Position numbers and translations under genes: made by a program | Part shown: positions 17,247 to 25,113 of the stretch, piece after piece | Layout of the letters: each line of letters opens with the position of its first letter | Position numbering within the stretch: the stretch's first letter is position 1 | From: JAVBKP01 sp031553975 | GTDB lineage: Bacteria > Bacillota > Clostridia > Peptostreptococcales > Anaerovoracaceae | DNA length: 51,179 nt | Direction of reading: 5' to 3' | NCBI GenBank assembly: GCA_031553975.1 | Contig: JAVBKP010000016.1 | Span: 1 to 51,179, forward strand | Notes under the pieces: model-generated | The model's database searches: none | Told to the model about the DNA's origin: nothing | Seen by the model: only the letters and a program-made list of their open reading frames with translations

Positions 17247-17275
17247 TCATATGCCATTACTTTTCTTGATTTGTA
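17247..17275. repeat. 29-bp direct repeat, right copy
   Basis: Matches 11246-11274 at 28 of 29 positions in the same orientation, 6,001 bp further on. The TTGATT within it (17266-17271) is the -35 element of the next promoter. Confidence 0.85.
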
Positions 17276-17294
17276 TCCATGTAACGTATATACT
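17266..17294 (+). promoter_or_regulatory. Promoter of the metallophosphoesterase gene
   Basis: TTGATT (17266-17271) and TATACT (17289-17294) with a 17-base spacer. The -35 element is inside the right 29-bp repeat. The left copy has no matching -10 at that distance. Confidence 0.55.
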
Positions 17295-17330
17295 AATGAG
17301 CAAAGAGAAGAAATATAAAGTAGGGGAATG

Positions 17331-18170
17331 ATGAAAAGAAAAAGATTTGTTTTACTAATTATGACTTTGGTTGCTTTATCAGTGTTTTTGATATGGCAAA
17401 ACAACGATATCGTCATAACAGATATTAAATACACCAATGCTAGGGTACCAGAGGCATTTGATGGGTTTAAAATAGTGCAGGTTTCAGACTTGCACAATAC
17501 GGAATTTGGCAAGAACCATAAAAGGTTTATTGAAAATATAAAAATTTGCAATCCAGATATTATTATTGTCACAGGGGACATTGTGGATCGAAGACGTTAT
17601 GATATTGATGTAGCGGAAAATTTTATAAGATTGGCAAAAGAAATTGCACCTGTGTATTATGTTTCTGGCAACCATGAGGCTTGGTCTGGCAAATACCACG
17701 AGGTGATACAAAGACTTTCTGCCACGGGAATAACTTTGCTAGAGGACGATTCTGTGAATATTGTTAGGTATGATCAAGAAATAAGCATATTGGGATTATC
17801 AGATCCAGCTACGTATATAAGTCAGGACAAAAAAACGTCTGATTATCTGACATTAGGGGATAATCTAAGTAAAATATCTCAAGAGAATAGTTTTAAAGTC
17901 TTACTTTCTCACAGACCAGAGTTGATTGATATTTATAGTAAGTATAAAGTTGACTTGGTTTTTTCTGGACATGCCCATGGGGGACAGATTAGGCTCCCTT
18001 TTATAGGTGCTATAATCGCGCCTAATCAGGGATGGCTACCAAAGTATACAAGTGGAATCCATGTGAAAGGCAACACTACCCTAGTCATAAGTAGGGGATT
18101 AGGCAATAGTCTTTTTCCGTTTAGGGTATTCAATAGGCCAGAGATTATCAGTTTAGAATTATGTAGATAG
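17331..18170 (+). CDS. Membrane-anchored metallophosphoesterase (YkuE/YaeI-like)
   Basis: A 279-residue calcineurin-like phosphoesterase. An N-terminal hydrophobic segment (about 5-22) acts as a signal anchor, so the enzyme faces outward. The two-metal site motifs are in order: DLHN, GDIVD, GNHE, LLSHRPE and GHAHGGQ. Relatives cleave UDP-diacylglucosamine or other phosphoesters at the membrane; the substrate here is not determinable. Two adjacent ATGs exist, and the second (17331) has better spacing to AGGGG. Confidence 0.87.
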   Translation: MKRKRFVLLIMTLVALSVFLIWQNNDIVITDIKYTNARVPEAFDGFKIVQVSDLHNTEFGKNHKRFIENIKICNPDIIIVTGDIVDRRRYDIDVAENFIRLAKEIAPVYYVSGNHEAWSGKYHEVIQRLSATGITLLEDDSVNIVRYDQEISILGLSDPATYISQDKKTSDYLTLGDNLSKISQENSFKVLLSHRPELIDIYSKYKVDLVFSGHAHGGQIRLPFIGAIIAPNQGWLPKYTSGIHVKGNTTLVISRGLGNSLFPFRVFNRPEIISLELCR

Positions 18171-18239
18171 ATGATGAATTCAATTGTAAATATGGTATAC
18201 TATATTTAATAATTTAGTAAAGGACAAAGGTGAATTAGA

Positions 18240-19022
18240 ATGCAAAAAATAGTACCATGCCTGTGGTTTGATAACCAGGCAGAAGGGGCTGTGGAGTTTT
18301 ACAGCAACATATTTGAGAATAGTAAAACCCTAGGCATGAATCGATATGTAGAGGGGAGTCATAGACCTGTTGGCAGTGTTATGACAATAAAATTTACCCT
18401 TGCTGGCAAGGAATTCATGGCACTAAATGGTGGACCAATATTCAATATTACACCATCTATTTCTTTTCATGTGAGCTGTGATAGCGAGGAGCAGGTGGAC
18501 AAGATATGGGGGCGTTTATCTGAAGGTGGAACAGTGCTAATGGAGTTGCAAGAATATCCCTTCAGCAAAAAGTTTGGTTGGGTACAAGACAAGTTTGGCG
18601 TATCATGGCAGATCAACTTAGATGGCAAACCTTTGGATATCAGTACATTCTTGATGTATGTTGGTGATCAGTGTGGACATGCTGAAGAGGCTAGGGCTTT
18701 GTATACAAATTCAATTGGCCAATGTGACTTCATGATGCGTGATGATGATGGTCCACATAACTTTACCTTCTCAGAAGGCCTCTCCCTTTGTGTCTATACT
18801 GAGGATCAAGCAGAGACGGACAAGCTGTGGGAAGAGTTGTCAGATGGCGGAGAAAAGTCTCAGTGTGGATGGGTCAAAGATAAATTTGGCGTATCATGGC
18901 AAATTATCCCAAGATGTGTAGAAGATATTTTGCTCAGTGATGATAACGAAAGAATCGAGCGACTTACAAGTGCTCTACTAACAATGACAAAACTTGATAT
19001 TAAAACGCTGATAGGGGCGTAA
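18240..19022 (+). CDS. Two-domain VOC/PhnB-like protein
   Basis: 260 residues containing two glyoxalase-fold (PhnB-type) modules in tandem. The first (1-133) begins IVPCLWFDNQAEGAVEFYSNIF and ends KFGWVQDKFGVSWQINL. The second (about 140-225) repeats the pattern with LMYVGDQCGHAEEARALYTN and GWVKDKFGVSWQIIP but is shorter internally. A C-terminal helical tail follows. The family is often mislabelled as a ubiquinone methyltransferase; the true activity is unknown. An AAAGGTG site lies upstream. Confidence 0.8.
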   Translation: MQKIVPCLWFDNQAEGAVEFYSNIFENSKTLGMNRYVEGSHRPVGSVMTIKFTLAGKEFMALNGGPIFNITPSISFHVSCDSEEQVDKIWGRLSEGGTVLMELQEYPFSKKFGWVQDKFGVSWQINLDGKPLDISTFLMYVGDQCGHAEEARALYTNSIGQCDFMMRDDDGPHNFTFSEGLSLCVYTEDQAETDKLWEELSDGGEKSQCGWVKDKFGVSWQIIPRCVEDILLSDDNERIERLTSALLTMTKLDIKTLIGA

Positions 19023-19091
19023 AATCAGCGAAAAGTAGCAATGTATTGCATACAATATATTTTGCTCTTAGTTAGTTTATGAAAGGGATTT

Positions 19092-20351
19092 ATGGGAAAA
19101 ATAGAGAATAACAATTGGAAGAAAAACACTGCGTTGTTTTTGATAAGCCAAGCAATTACATTGTTTGGATCTGCTGTGGTACAGTTTGCTATCATATGGT
19201 ACATAGCGAAAGAAACCGATTCTGGTATTATGGTTACTGTATCTACGATTTGCGGATTTCTACCCCAAATATTAATATCACTCCCAGGAGGAGTATGGGC
19301 TGACAGATACAATAGGAAGATCCTGATTGTATTATCAGATGGCATGATAGCCATTTCTACTTTGATATTGGCAATTTTGTTTTTCGTGGGACATGGCAGC
19401 GTTGTGCTATTGCTGGTGACATCAGCAATCAGATCTTTAGGGGCAGGTGTTCAGATGCCTGCTGTAGGCGCTTTTATACCCCAGTTCGTGCCAGAAGACA
19501 AGCTGATGAAGGTGAATGGCATCAACGGCAGTATACAATCTGGTATATTCTTATTGGCGCCAGCCGCAAGTGGTGCAGTCCTCACATTTGGTGCGATAGA
19601 ATATATTTTATCCATCGACGTAGTGACCGCGGTGATTGGCATATCCATTCTTCTTATGCTAAAGGTATCTCCCATGAAGAAAAAGGAGGATCATGAAAAA
19701 ACCCATTATCTTACAGACCTGAAGGAAGGGATTTCATATACCTTCACACACTCTTTTTTAAGAAAATTGCTATCCTACTATTGCGTGCTTTATTTTTTAG
19801 CAGTGCCTGCGGCTTTTTTAAATGTACTTATGGTCACGAGAACTTTTGGTGGCGAGTATTGGAAACTTACGGCCAATGAAATGGCTTTCTTTATAGGGTC
19901 CATGGCAGGGGGCATATTGATTGCTTCTTGGGGGGGATTTAAGAGTAGGACCAAAACATTTATGTTTGGATGTTTTTTGTTTGGTATAATGACATTTGTA
20001 GTTGGCTTTGTGCATCTATTCCCTTTGTACTTGGCCATAATGGTAATAACAGGTATCTCCATGCCTTTTTTCAGCTCACCCGTCATGGTTCTAATACAAG
20101 AAAAAGTTGAGTCACAAATACAGGGCAGGGTATTTAGCATGTTACAAATAATAGGATCAGCTACAATGCCGATCGGTATGGCTGTTTTTGGTCCTCTATC
20201 TGATGTAATAAAAATTCAAACAATTATGATTATTTCTGGTGCAGCTATGGCACTTTTTAGTATAATCATGTTATTGGATCGTAAATTTATTAACCAAGGG
20301 ATGCCCAAAGAGCAGCCTGAAAATGTAGAAATTAATGAGGGATTGGAGTAA
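19092..20351 (+). CDS. MFS exporter (DHA3/MFS_3-like)
   Basis: A 419-residue transporter with about 12 membrane segments. The loop 2-3 signature is GGVWADRYNRKIL, the counterpart of the MFS GxxxDRxGRR motif. The sequence style (NWKKNTALFLISQAITLFGSAVVQFAI at the start, GRVFSMLQIIGSATMPIGM late) resembles Mef-type drug exporters. AAAGGGA precedes the ATG. Only 4 bases separate it from the next gene, so the two are co-transcribed. Substrate unknown. Confidence 0.85.
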   Translation: MGKIENNNWKKNTALFLISQAITLFGSAVVQFAIIWYIAKETDSGIMVTVSTICGFLPQILISLPGGVWADRYNRKILIVLSDGMIAISTLILAILFFVGHGSVVLLLVTSAIRSLGAGVQMPAVGAFIPQFVPEDKLMKVNGINGSIQSGIFLLAPAASGAVLTFGAIEYILSIDVVTAVIGISILLMLKVSPMKKKEDHEKTHYLTDLKEGISYTFTHSFLRKLLSYYCVLYFLAVPAAFLNVLMVTRTFGGEYWKLTANEMAFFIGSMAGGILIASWGGFKSRTKTFMFGCFLFGIMTFVVGFVHLFPLYLAIMVITGISMPFFSSPVMVLIQEKVESQIQGRVFSMLQIIGSATMPIGMAVFGPLSDVIKIQTIMIISGAAMALFSIIMLLDRKFINQGMPKEQPENVEINEGLE

Positions 20352-20355
20352 AAAA

Positions 20356-21219
20356 ATGGAGAACAGAGATAAAAATATTGCATACAATATAATTTCTGTA
20401 ATAAAGGAACTGGAAGAGTATGTTGATGAAGAGGCCTGCAAGGATTATGAATATTTTTCAGAAGATAGAATTTTAAAACGGGCGTCAGTCATGTGTCTTA
20501 TTTCTATTGATGAGCTATTACATAGTTTCAGCCCAGAACTTAGAAAAAGCATGGACTACCTAAACTTTTCTCATTTTGCGGCCATACGATTTTTGGCTGA
20601 GAGGCAGTATGAAAATCTTGATTTTCGTGAGGTGTGGAGTGTCATTTGCGATGATATTCCAAATCTAAAAACATATATAGCTGTAGTCGCCAAGCAAGTT
20701 TCTTCTGCAACAAGGGATGTGATGGCCACTAAACCCGAAGAGTTCAGGCCTGCACAAAGAGTTCAGGTGGCTAGTGAACCTGAAGGGTTTAGACCCGCAC
20801 CGAGGGCGCAAGTTATCAGTGAATCTGAAGATTTTAGGTCAGCACCGAGAGCGCAGGTGGCAAGTGAGCCTGAAGAATTTAGACCAGCGCAAAGAGCCCA
20901 AGTAGCAGCACAAGCTTATAGACCTTCACAAGAGTTTCAGCCCGTGCAAAGGCAACGTCCTGAGGAGCCCCAACCTGTTCAAAGACAACAATCTACAGAA
21001 TTTCAACCTGTCCAAAGAAGACAGGCGCAGCAACAAGAGCCACCTGCCCAAGGACAATCTAATGGACAATTTTCGTTGGATGAACTTTATAGAAGACAAG
21101 CCTATAATGAGGTTCAGAAAAATATGACACCAGAAGAAGTGCAGGAAGCCACAAGAAATGATGTAAATGGTATTCTTGCATTGCTGGAAAGAGAAAAGAA
21201 TAGCAGAGGTATAAAGTAA
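20356..21219 (+). CDS. HepT-like (DUF86) HEPN domain fused to a Pro/Gln-rich tandem-repeat tail
   Basis: 287 residues. Residues 1-115 are helical and read like the HepT/DUF86 toxin fold (RASVMCLISIDELLHSF, PELRKSM, then FREVWSVICDDIPNLKTYI). The HEPN ribonuclease motif (R then H, 4-6 residues on) is missing: the equivalent stretch reads IRFLAERQYENLD, with no histidine. Residues 127-186 are four exact-length 15-residue repeats (pattern PEEFRPAQRAQVASE), then three 11-residue EFQPVQRQ units and a short helical end. No MntA-type antitoxin gene is adjacent. The start is supported by GGAG; the frame's earlier start at 20335 overlaps the MFS gene. Confidence 0.65.
   Translation: MENRDKNIAYNIISVIKELEEYVDEEACKDYEYFSEDRILKRASVMCLISIDELLHSFSPELRKSMDYLNFSHFAAIRFLAERQYENLDFREVWSVICDDIPNLKTYIAVVAKQVSSATRDVMATKPEEFRPAQRVQVASEPEGFRPAPRAQVISESEDFRSAPRAQVASEPEEFRPAQRAQVAAQAYRPSQEFQPVQRQRPEEPQPVQRQQSTEFQPVQRRQAQQQEPPAQGQSNGQFSLDELYRRQAYNEVQKNMTPEEVQEATRNDVNGILALLEREKNSRGIK
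20734..20913 (+). repeat. Four tandem 45-bp coding repeats
   Basis: Four consecutive 45-bp units encode PE[EGD]FR[PS]A[PQ]R[AV]QV[AI][SA] followed by E in the first three and Q in the last. They fill exactly 180 bases, in frame. Third-position differences between units show they are not a very recent expansion. Confidence 0.85.
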
Positions 21220-21237
21220 AAAAGTACTTTGGAATAG

Positions 21238-21287
21238 AAAAAAGTAGGTATTACATGGGTTAGGTTCATGTTAATACCTACTTTTTC
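21238..21287. terminator. Bidirectional terminator between converging genes
   Basis: AAAAAGTAGGTATTA pairs with TAATACCTACTTTTT (15 bp), and inside it CATG pairs with CATG around a 9-base loop, with one bulged T. A-runs and T-runs flank both sides. The arm ends one base before the stop codon of the minus-strand aldolase gene. Confidence 0.88.
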
Positions 21288-21288
21288 A

Positions 21289-22305
21289 CTATAGAGCTTC
21301 TATTAATGCTTCAACGGATTCCACTGTTGTGGCCCAAGATGTGACTAGACGTATGACGTGATTACCCGCTCCTACATCATAGGGCATTACTATAAATTCA
21401 AAATCTTTTTCAAGTTGGGTTATTTTTTCACCACTTAATATTGGAAATAGCTGGTTCGAGGTTGATTCTGCTAAGAGTTTATAACCTTTATCTTTTAATG
21501 CATCGTTGATTAGTGATGCCATTTTGTTGGCATGCTTTGCTAGGTCAAAGAACAGGTTGTCTTTAAATAGTTCCTCAAACTGAATACCTATGATTTTACC
21601 TTTAGCCAACATAGCACCACGTTGCTTTATTATATATCTAAAGTCTGCTTTTAGGCTTTCATTTGATATGATCAGTGCTTCTCCTACTAGAGCGCCGTTT
21701 TTGGTGCCGCCAATATAAAAAGCATCCGTTAAATCCGCCATGTCTTTCAATGTTAATTCGCAGCCTTCTGACATTAGCGCTGAGCCTAGCCTTGCGCCAT
21801 CACAATAAAAAAGAAGGTCATTGGTCTTGCAGAATTCACTTAGGGTAGCGATTTCGGATTTTGTATAAACAGAACCCACCTCTGTAGCATTAGATATTTT
21901 AATAAGTCTGGGCTTTACCATATGTTCGTCGCTGTGAAAATCCAACACAGGCTGTACTAATTCTGGTGTTAGTTTTCCGTCAGGTGTTTTTACAGCTAAT
22001 ACTTTATGCCCTGTAGCTTCTATTGCTCCTGCCTCGTGGACAAATGTGTGACCGTCCTCTGGTGTTATAATAGCTTCGTGTGGTCTTAAAAAAGCTGCTA
22101 TTGTAATTAAGTTGACTTGTGTACCCCCTGGAATAAGATGCACATCTACATCTTCCCTACCAATGGCCTTTTTAATTAAATCTCTGGCATGCCCGGAGTG
22201 TTTGTCGGTGCTGTATCCACTAGCTTGCTCTAAGTTTGTGTCCATCATTGCCTGTAATATGCGGGGATGGGCTAATTCACTGTAATCATTTCTAAAACTA
22301 TACAT
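21289..22305 (-). CDS. Low-specificity threonine aldolase family enzyme
   Basis: A 338-residue PLP enzyme of fold type I (aspartate aminotransferase-like). Start MYSFRNDYSELAHPRIL is characteristic of the clostridial branch, with HSGHARDLIKKAIG, the acid loop LFYCDGARLGSALM, and the PLP lysine in FYIGGTKNGALVGEA. It cleaves L-threonine or allo-threonine to glycine and acetaldehyde. I used the ATG ending at 22305 because AAAGGAG lies 7 bases upstream; the longer frame to 22329 starts in that site's leader. Confidence 0.9.
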   Translation of the reverse strand: MYSFRNDYSELAHPRILQAMMDTNLEQASGYSTDKHSGHARDLIKKAIGREDVDVHLIPGGTQVNLITIAAFLRPHEAIITPEDGHTFVHEAGAIEATGHKVLAVKTPDGKLTPELVQPVLDFHSDEHMVKPRLIKISNATEVGSVYTKSEIATLSEFCKTNDLLFYCDGARLGSALMSEGCELTLKDMADLTDAFYIGGTKNGALVGEALIISNESLKADFRYIIKQRGAMLAKGKIIGIQFEELFKDNLFFDLAKHANKMASLINDALKDKGYKLLAESTSNQLFPILSGEKITQLEKDFEFIVMPYDVGAGNHVIRLVTSWATTVESVEALIEAL

Positions 22306-22406
22306 AGTATTTCTCCTTTGCTTTATCATAAATTAATGGTAAAATAAAAGCAACAGTAAATCAATGATTTTTTGTGTTTCCCCGTTTAAAGTTAGGAGGA
22401 ATTATT

Positions 22407-23027
22407 ATGAAAAAACGAATAATCACCATAGGCCGCGAATACGGAAGCGGTGGGCATGTCATTGGAGAGAAAGTGGCGAAGTCCCTTGGGTTAAAATTTT
22501 ACGATAAAGAATTGATAGAACTTGTGGCGAGACAAAGTGGATATGCAGAGAAATTCATAGAACATAATGCAGAGAATAGAGACAACAGAACGGCAGCGGC
22601 AATGTATAGTGCCTTTGCCCATGCTGATTATGCAATAGGCATGTTCTCTAACTTTAATGTTTCTTCCGCAGATCAATTATTCACCATGCAGAGCAAACTA
22701 ATCATGGAGTTGGCGGAAAAGGATTCCTGTGTGATTGTGGGAAGATGCGCAGACTATATTCTTAGAAAACGCGTGGATGTTTTAAATGTGTTTGTCCATG
22801 CTGACATTAAGATAAGAGAGCAGCGGGCTGTAGAAGAATATGGTATTGATGTTGACCATGTTAAGAAAGAAGTGTCATGGCAAGATAAGACGCGAGCATC
22901 TCATTATAAATATTATACAGAGAGCGATTGGGGCCTAGCGAAAAATTACCATATTAGTCTTGATAGTGAATTGTTTGGAATAGACGGATGCGTCAGCATA
23001 ATTACTGACATATATAAGAGAGGCTGA
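22407..23027 (+). CDS. Cytidylate kinase-like P-loop protein
   Basis: 206 residues. The N-terminal P-loop MKKRIITIGREYGSGGHVIG is the Cytidylate_kin2 pattern, where GREYGSGG replaces a classical Walker A. DSCVIVGRCADYILR and VFVHADIKIREQR follow, as in nucleoside monophosphate kinases. This clostridial family is widespread and its substrate has not, to my knowledge, been shown. True CMP kinase is usually a separate gene. AGGAGGA supports the ATG. The next gene follows after one base, so they form an operon. Confidence 0.82.
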   Translation: MKKRIITIGREYGSGGHVIGEKVAKSLGLKFYDKELIELVARQSGYAEKFIEHNAENRDNRTAAAMYSAFAHADYAIGMFSNFNVSSADQLFTMQSKLIMELAEKDSCVIVGRCADYILRKRVDVLNVFVHADIKIREQRAVEEYGIDVDHVKKEVSWQDKTRASHYKYYTESDWGLAKNYHISLDSELFGIDGCVSIITDIYKRG

Positions 23028-23028
23028 T

Positions 23029-23517
23029 ATGATAGGGGAAAAAATTTTATTAGTGCAAACAAAGGAACAAGATTTGGATTTTGTCATTGAGATAGAACAT
23101 GGTCCAGAGCAAACACCTTTTGTAACATCTTGGAGCAAGGAGCAGCACAAAGACATATTTACTGATACCGATGGTCTTCATCTTACCATGTGGCATGATG
23201 GCCGGAGGGTGGGATTTATAATACTGAAAGGGCTAGAGAGGGAAAATAATTCTATAGAATTAATGCGTATTGCTATTGGCCCTAAGAATAGGGGGTATGG
23301 CCGAGAAGCTATTACTTTAATTAAAAAATTTGCGTTTGAAGAGAAAAAGGCCCATAGGTTGTGGCTTGATCTAGTGGCAGATAATGCAAGAGCATATCAC
23401 CTATATTCGTCCCTTGGATTTGTCAAAGAAGCAGAGCTTAGGGATGTACTCAAATATGGCGATGCATACAAAAATCAGATTATTATGAGTATATTAGAAC
23501 ATGAGTATGTTGGATAA
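23029..23517 (+). CDS. GNAT-family N-acetyltransferase
   Basis: A 162-residue acetyltransferase. The acetyl-CoA loop is in ELMRIAIGPKNRGYGREAI (the RGYG of motif A), and the C-terminal block reads HRLWLDLVADNARAYHLYSSLGF. The substrate, a protein N-terminus or small amine, cannot be predicted. It follows the kinase-like gene after a single base and ends just before a strong terminator. Confidence 0.85.
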   Translation: MIGEKILLVQTKEQDLDFVIEIEHGPEQTPFVTSWSKEQHKDIFTDTDGLHLTMWHDGRRVGFIILKGLERENNSIELMRIAIGPKNRGYGREAITLIKKFAFEEKKAHRLWLDLVADNARAYHLYSSLGFVKEAELRDVLKYGDAYKNQIIMSILEHEYVG

Positions 23518-23523
23518 AGTCAT

Positions 23524-23554
23524 AAAAGGCGAGGATTCATTTACCTCGCCTTTT
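23524..23554 (+). terminator. Terminator after the GNAT gene
   Basis: Perfect 11-bp stem, AAAAGGCGAGG with CCTCGCCTTTT, and a 9-base loop, followed by further T. It lies 7 bases after the stop. Confidence 0.88.
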
Positions 23555-23599
23555 ATTTTGAAATATATTTATGGAGTTAGTGATTTACATAATACGATA

Positions 23600-23615
23600 T
23601 GTTTCATGTGAAACT
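23600..23615. promoter_or_regulatory. parS: parS-like site (degenerate)
   Basis: TGTTTCATGTGAAACT matches the 16-bp ParB site TGTTTCACGTGAAACA at 14 positions: the central CG is TG and the last base is T. It lies between two converging genes, 4.2 kb upstream of parB. Binding strength is uncertain. Confidence 0.6.
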
Positions 23616-23620
23616 TTTTG

Positions 23621-24952
23621 CTATTGAGGCTTTATTTCTTTCAATTTAATATCTAGCGTTATATTTTCGTTGTTCCTAACCACTGTAACGGCAACCGTTT
23701 CACCTATAGTATGTTTTGATAATTCGGTTTTTAGGCTGGCATAGCTAGTAATAGGTGATTTTCCGATGGATACAATTCTATCACCTGCTTTGAATCCATC
23801 ACTGGTGTCTTTAGCAATATAAAGCCCTGTTTGATTCACTTGGTACTGCATGGCGGTGAAGGCGTCTTGAATATCTACTACAGATACGTTTAGACCAACT
23901 CTGCCTTTCACGTAGCCGGCTGAGATTATGTCATTAATAATTGGTTTGGCTGTATTGGTTGGTATGGCAAAACCGATTCCTTCAATATCAAGACCGGAAG
24001 ATTTGGAGTTGACCACACCGATAAGTTCGCCATACAGATTAAATAATCCGCCACCAGAGTTACCAGGATTAATAGAAGCATCTGTTTGCATCAACGTCAT
24101 AGATGTGCCGTCTTCCATGGTAATTGTTCTGTCTAATGCTGAGATGATGCCTTCTGTTACACTACCACCTAGCTGGCCTAATGGATTGCCTATAGCCACA
24201 GCTGTTTCACCAACCACTGCTTGGCTAGAATCCCCTAGGATGGCTGGGGTTAATCCTGTGGCTTCGATTTTGAGGATGGCAAGATCAGTTTGACTATCTG
24301 TTCCTACCAAGGTGGCGTTATATTCTTTCCCATCGGCAAGTCGAACGGTTATGGTATTGGCACCACTGATGACATGGTGGTTAGTGACAAGATATCCATC
24401 TTTTGAAATAACCACGCCGCTACCTGCGCCTCCTGATGCATACTGACCTTGGAACCTATTGGAAGCTGTAACCTGTGTTTTTATTTCCACCACTGTATTT
24501 TTCACGGTGGAGGCCACATCCTCTACAGACATTTGCCTACTGGCGTTGATGTCGCCTGCGGCGACATTACGGACTACTGACGTGTACAATACTTCTCTGT
24601 CAGATAGTCCGCTGCCTGTCATGATGGTGTCCGCAGCCACACCGCCAGCAAATCCGAACAATCCGGACCCTAGCATGGACAGAGCCAACGCACCAGCTAA
24701 CGCTTTGCGGCTTTTTATATTGAAAGGAAAAAAAACATCCTTTTCTTTTCTAGGCTCACTGGCTTCTTGATTGGTAGATTCTGCCTGGTTAACCTCTTGA
24801 TCTAAAAATCCTTGCTCTTCAGTTTCAGATTCTAGCAAGCTAGGCTCTTGATTTTCAGTTTCCAAAATCGGAATTTCCCCCGAAGTGAAATGCGTTTCTT
24901 TTTCCTCGTCAGTTTGACGATTTAATTCGCCCTCTAATTCTCGTTCTAACAT
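23621..24952 (-). CDS. Membrane-anchored HtrA/DegP-like serine protease
   Basis: 443 residues. A long acidic, Glu- and Gln-rich cytoplasmic tail (1-70) precedes a single membrane segment (about 84-106). The trypsin-like domain has the triad His193 (VTNHHVISG), Asp223 (QTDLAILKI) and Ser299 (NPGNSGGGLFN). A C-terminal PDZ domain runs from about 350 (GLYIAKDTSDGFKAGDRIVSIG). It degrades misfolded proteins outside the membrane. A second HtrA gene lies at 35874-36998. It is divergent from rsmG across a 161-base gap. Confidence 0.92.
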   Translation of the reverse strand: MLERELEGELNRQTDEEKETHFTSGEIPILETENQEPSLLESETEEQGFLDQEVNQAESTNQEASEPRKEKDVFFPFNIKSRKALAGALALSMLGSGLFGFAGGVAADTIMTGSGLSDREVLYTSVVRNVAAGDINASRQMSVEDVASTVKNTVVEIKTQVTASNRFQGQYASGGAGSGVVISKDGYLVTNHHVISGANTITVRLADGKEYNATLVGTDSQTDLAILKIEATGLTPAILGDSSQAVVGETAVAIGNPLGQLGGSVTEGIISALDRTITMEDGTSMTLMQTDASINPGNSGGGLFNLYGELIGVVNSKSSGLDIEGIGFAIPTNTAKPIINDIISAGYVKGRVGLNVSVVDIQDAFTAMQYQVNQTGLYIAKDTSDGFKAGDRIVSIGKSPITSYASLKTELSKHTIGETVAVTVVRNNENITLDIKLKEIKPQ

Positions 24953-25113
24953 GTCCTTTTACCTCCATTTGTACCTTGCGTTGTTTTCCCATACAACACA
25001 TCTTAAACCTCAAATGTGATGGTTCTGTGAAAACTATCAAAAAAGTAGATGAATTTTTATATAAAAACCATTATAATGAGAATACCTTAAAAGATTAGGA
25101 GATATTTGTCAAC

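Noticed and set aside
16591..17250. 219-codon minus-strand frame opposite the adaptor gene
   Set aside because: Low-complexity Ala/Ser/Cys composition typical of an antisense shadow, with no ribosome site.
11246..17275. Insertion sequence or transposon carrying the export operon
   Set aside because: No transposase, integrase or terminal inverted repeats are visible; only the direct repeats are supported.
20356..21219. Active HepT/MntA toxin-antitoxin pair
   Set aside because: The RNase histidine is missing and no nucleotidyltransferase antitoxin gene is adjacent.
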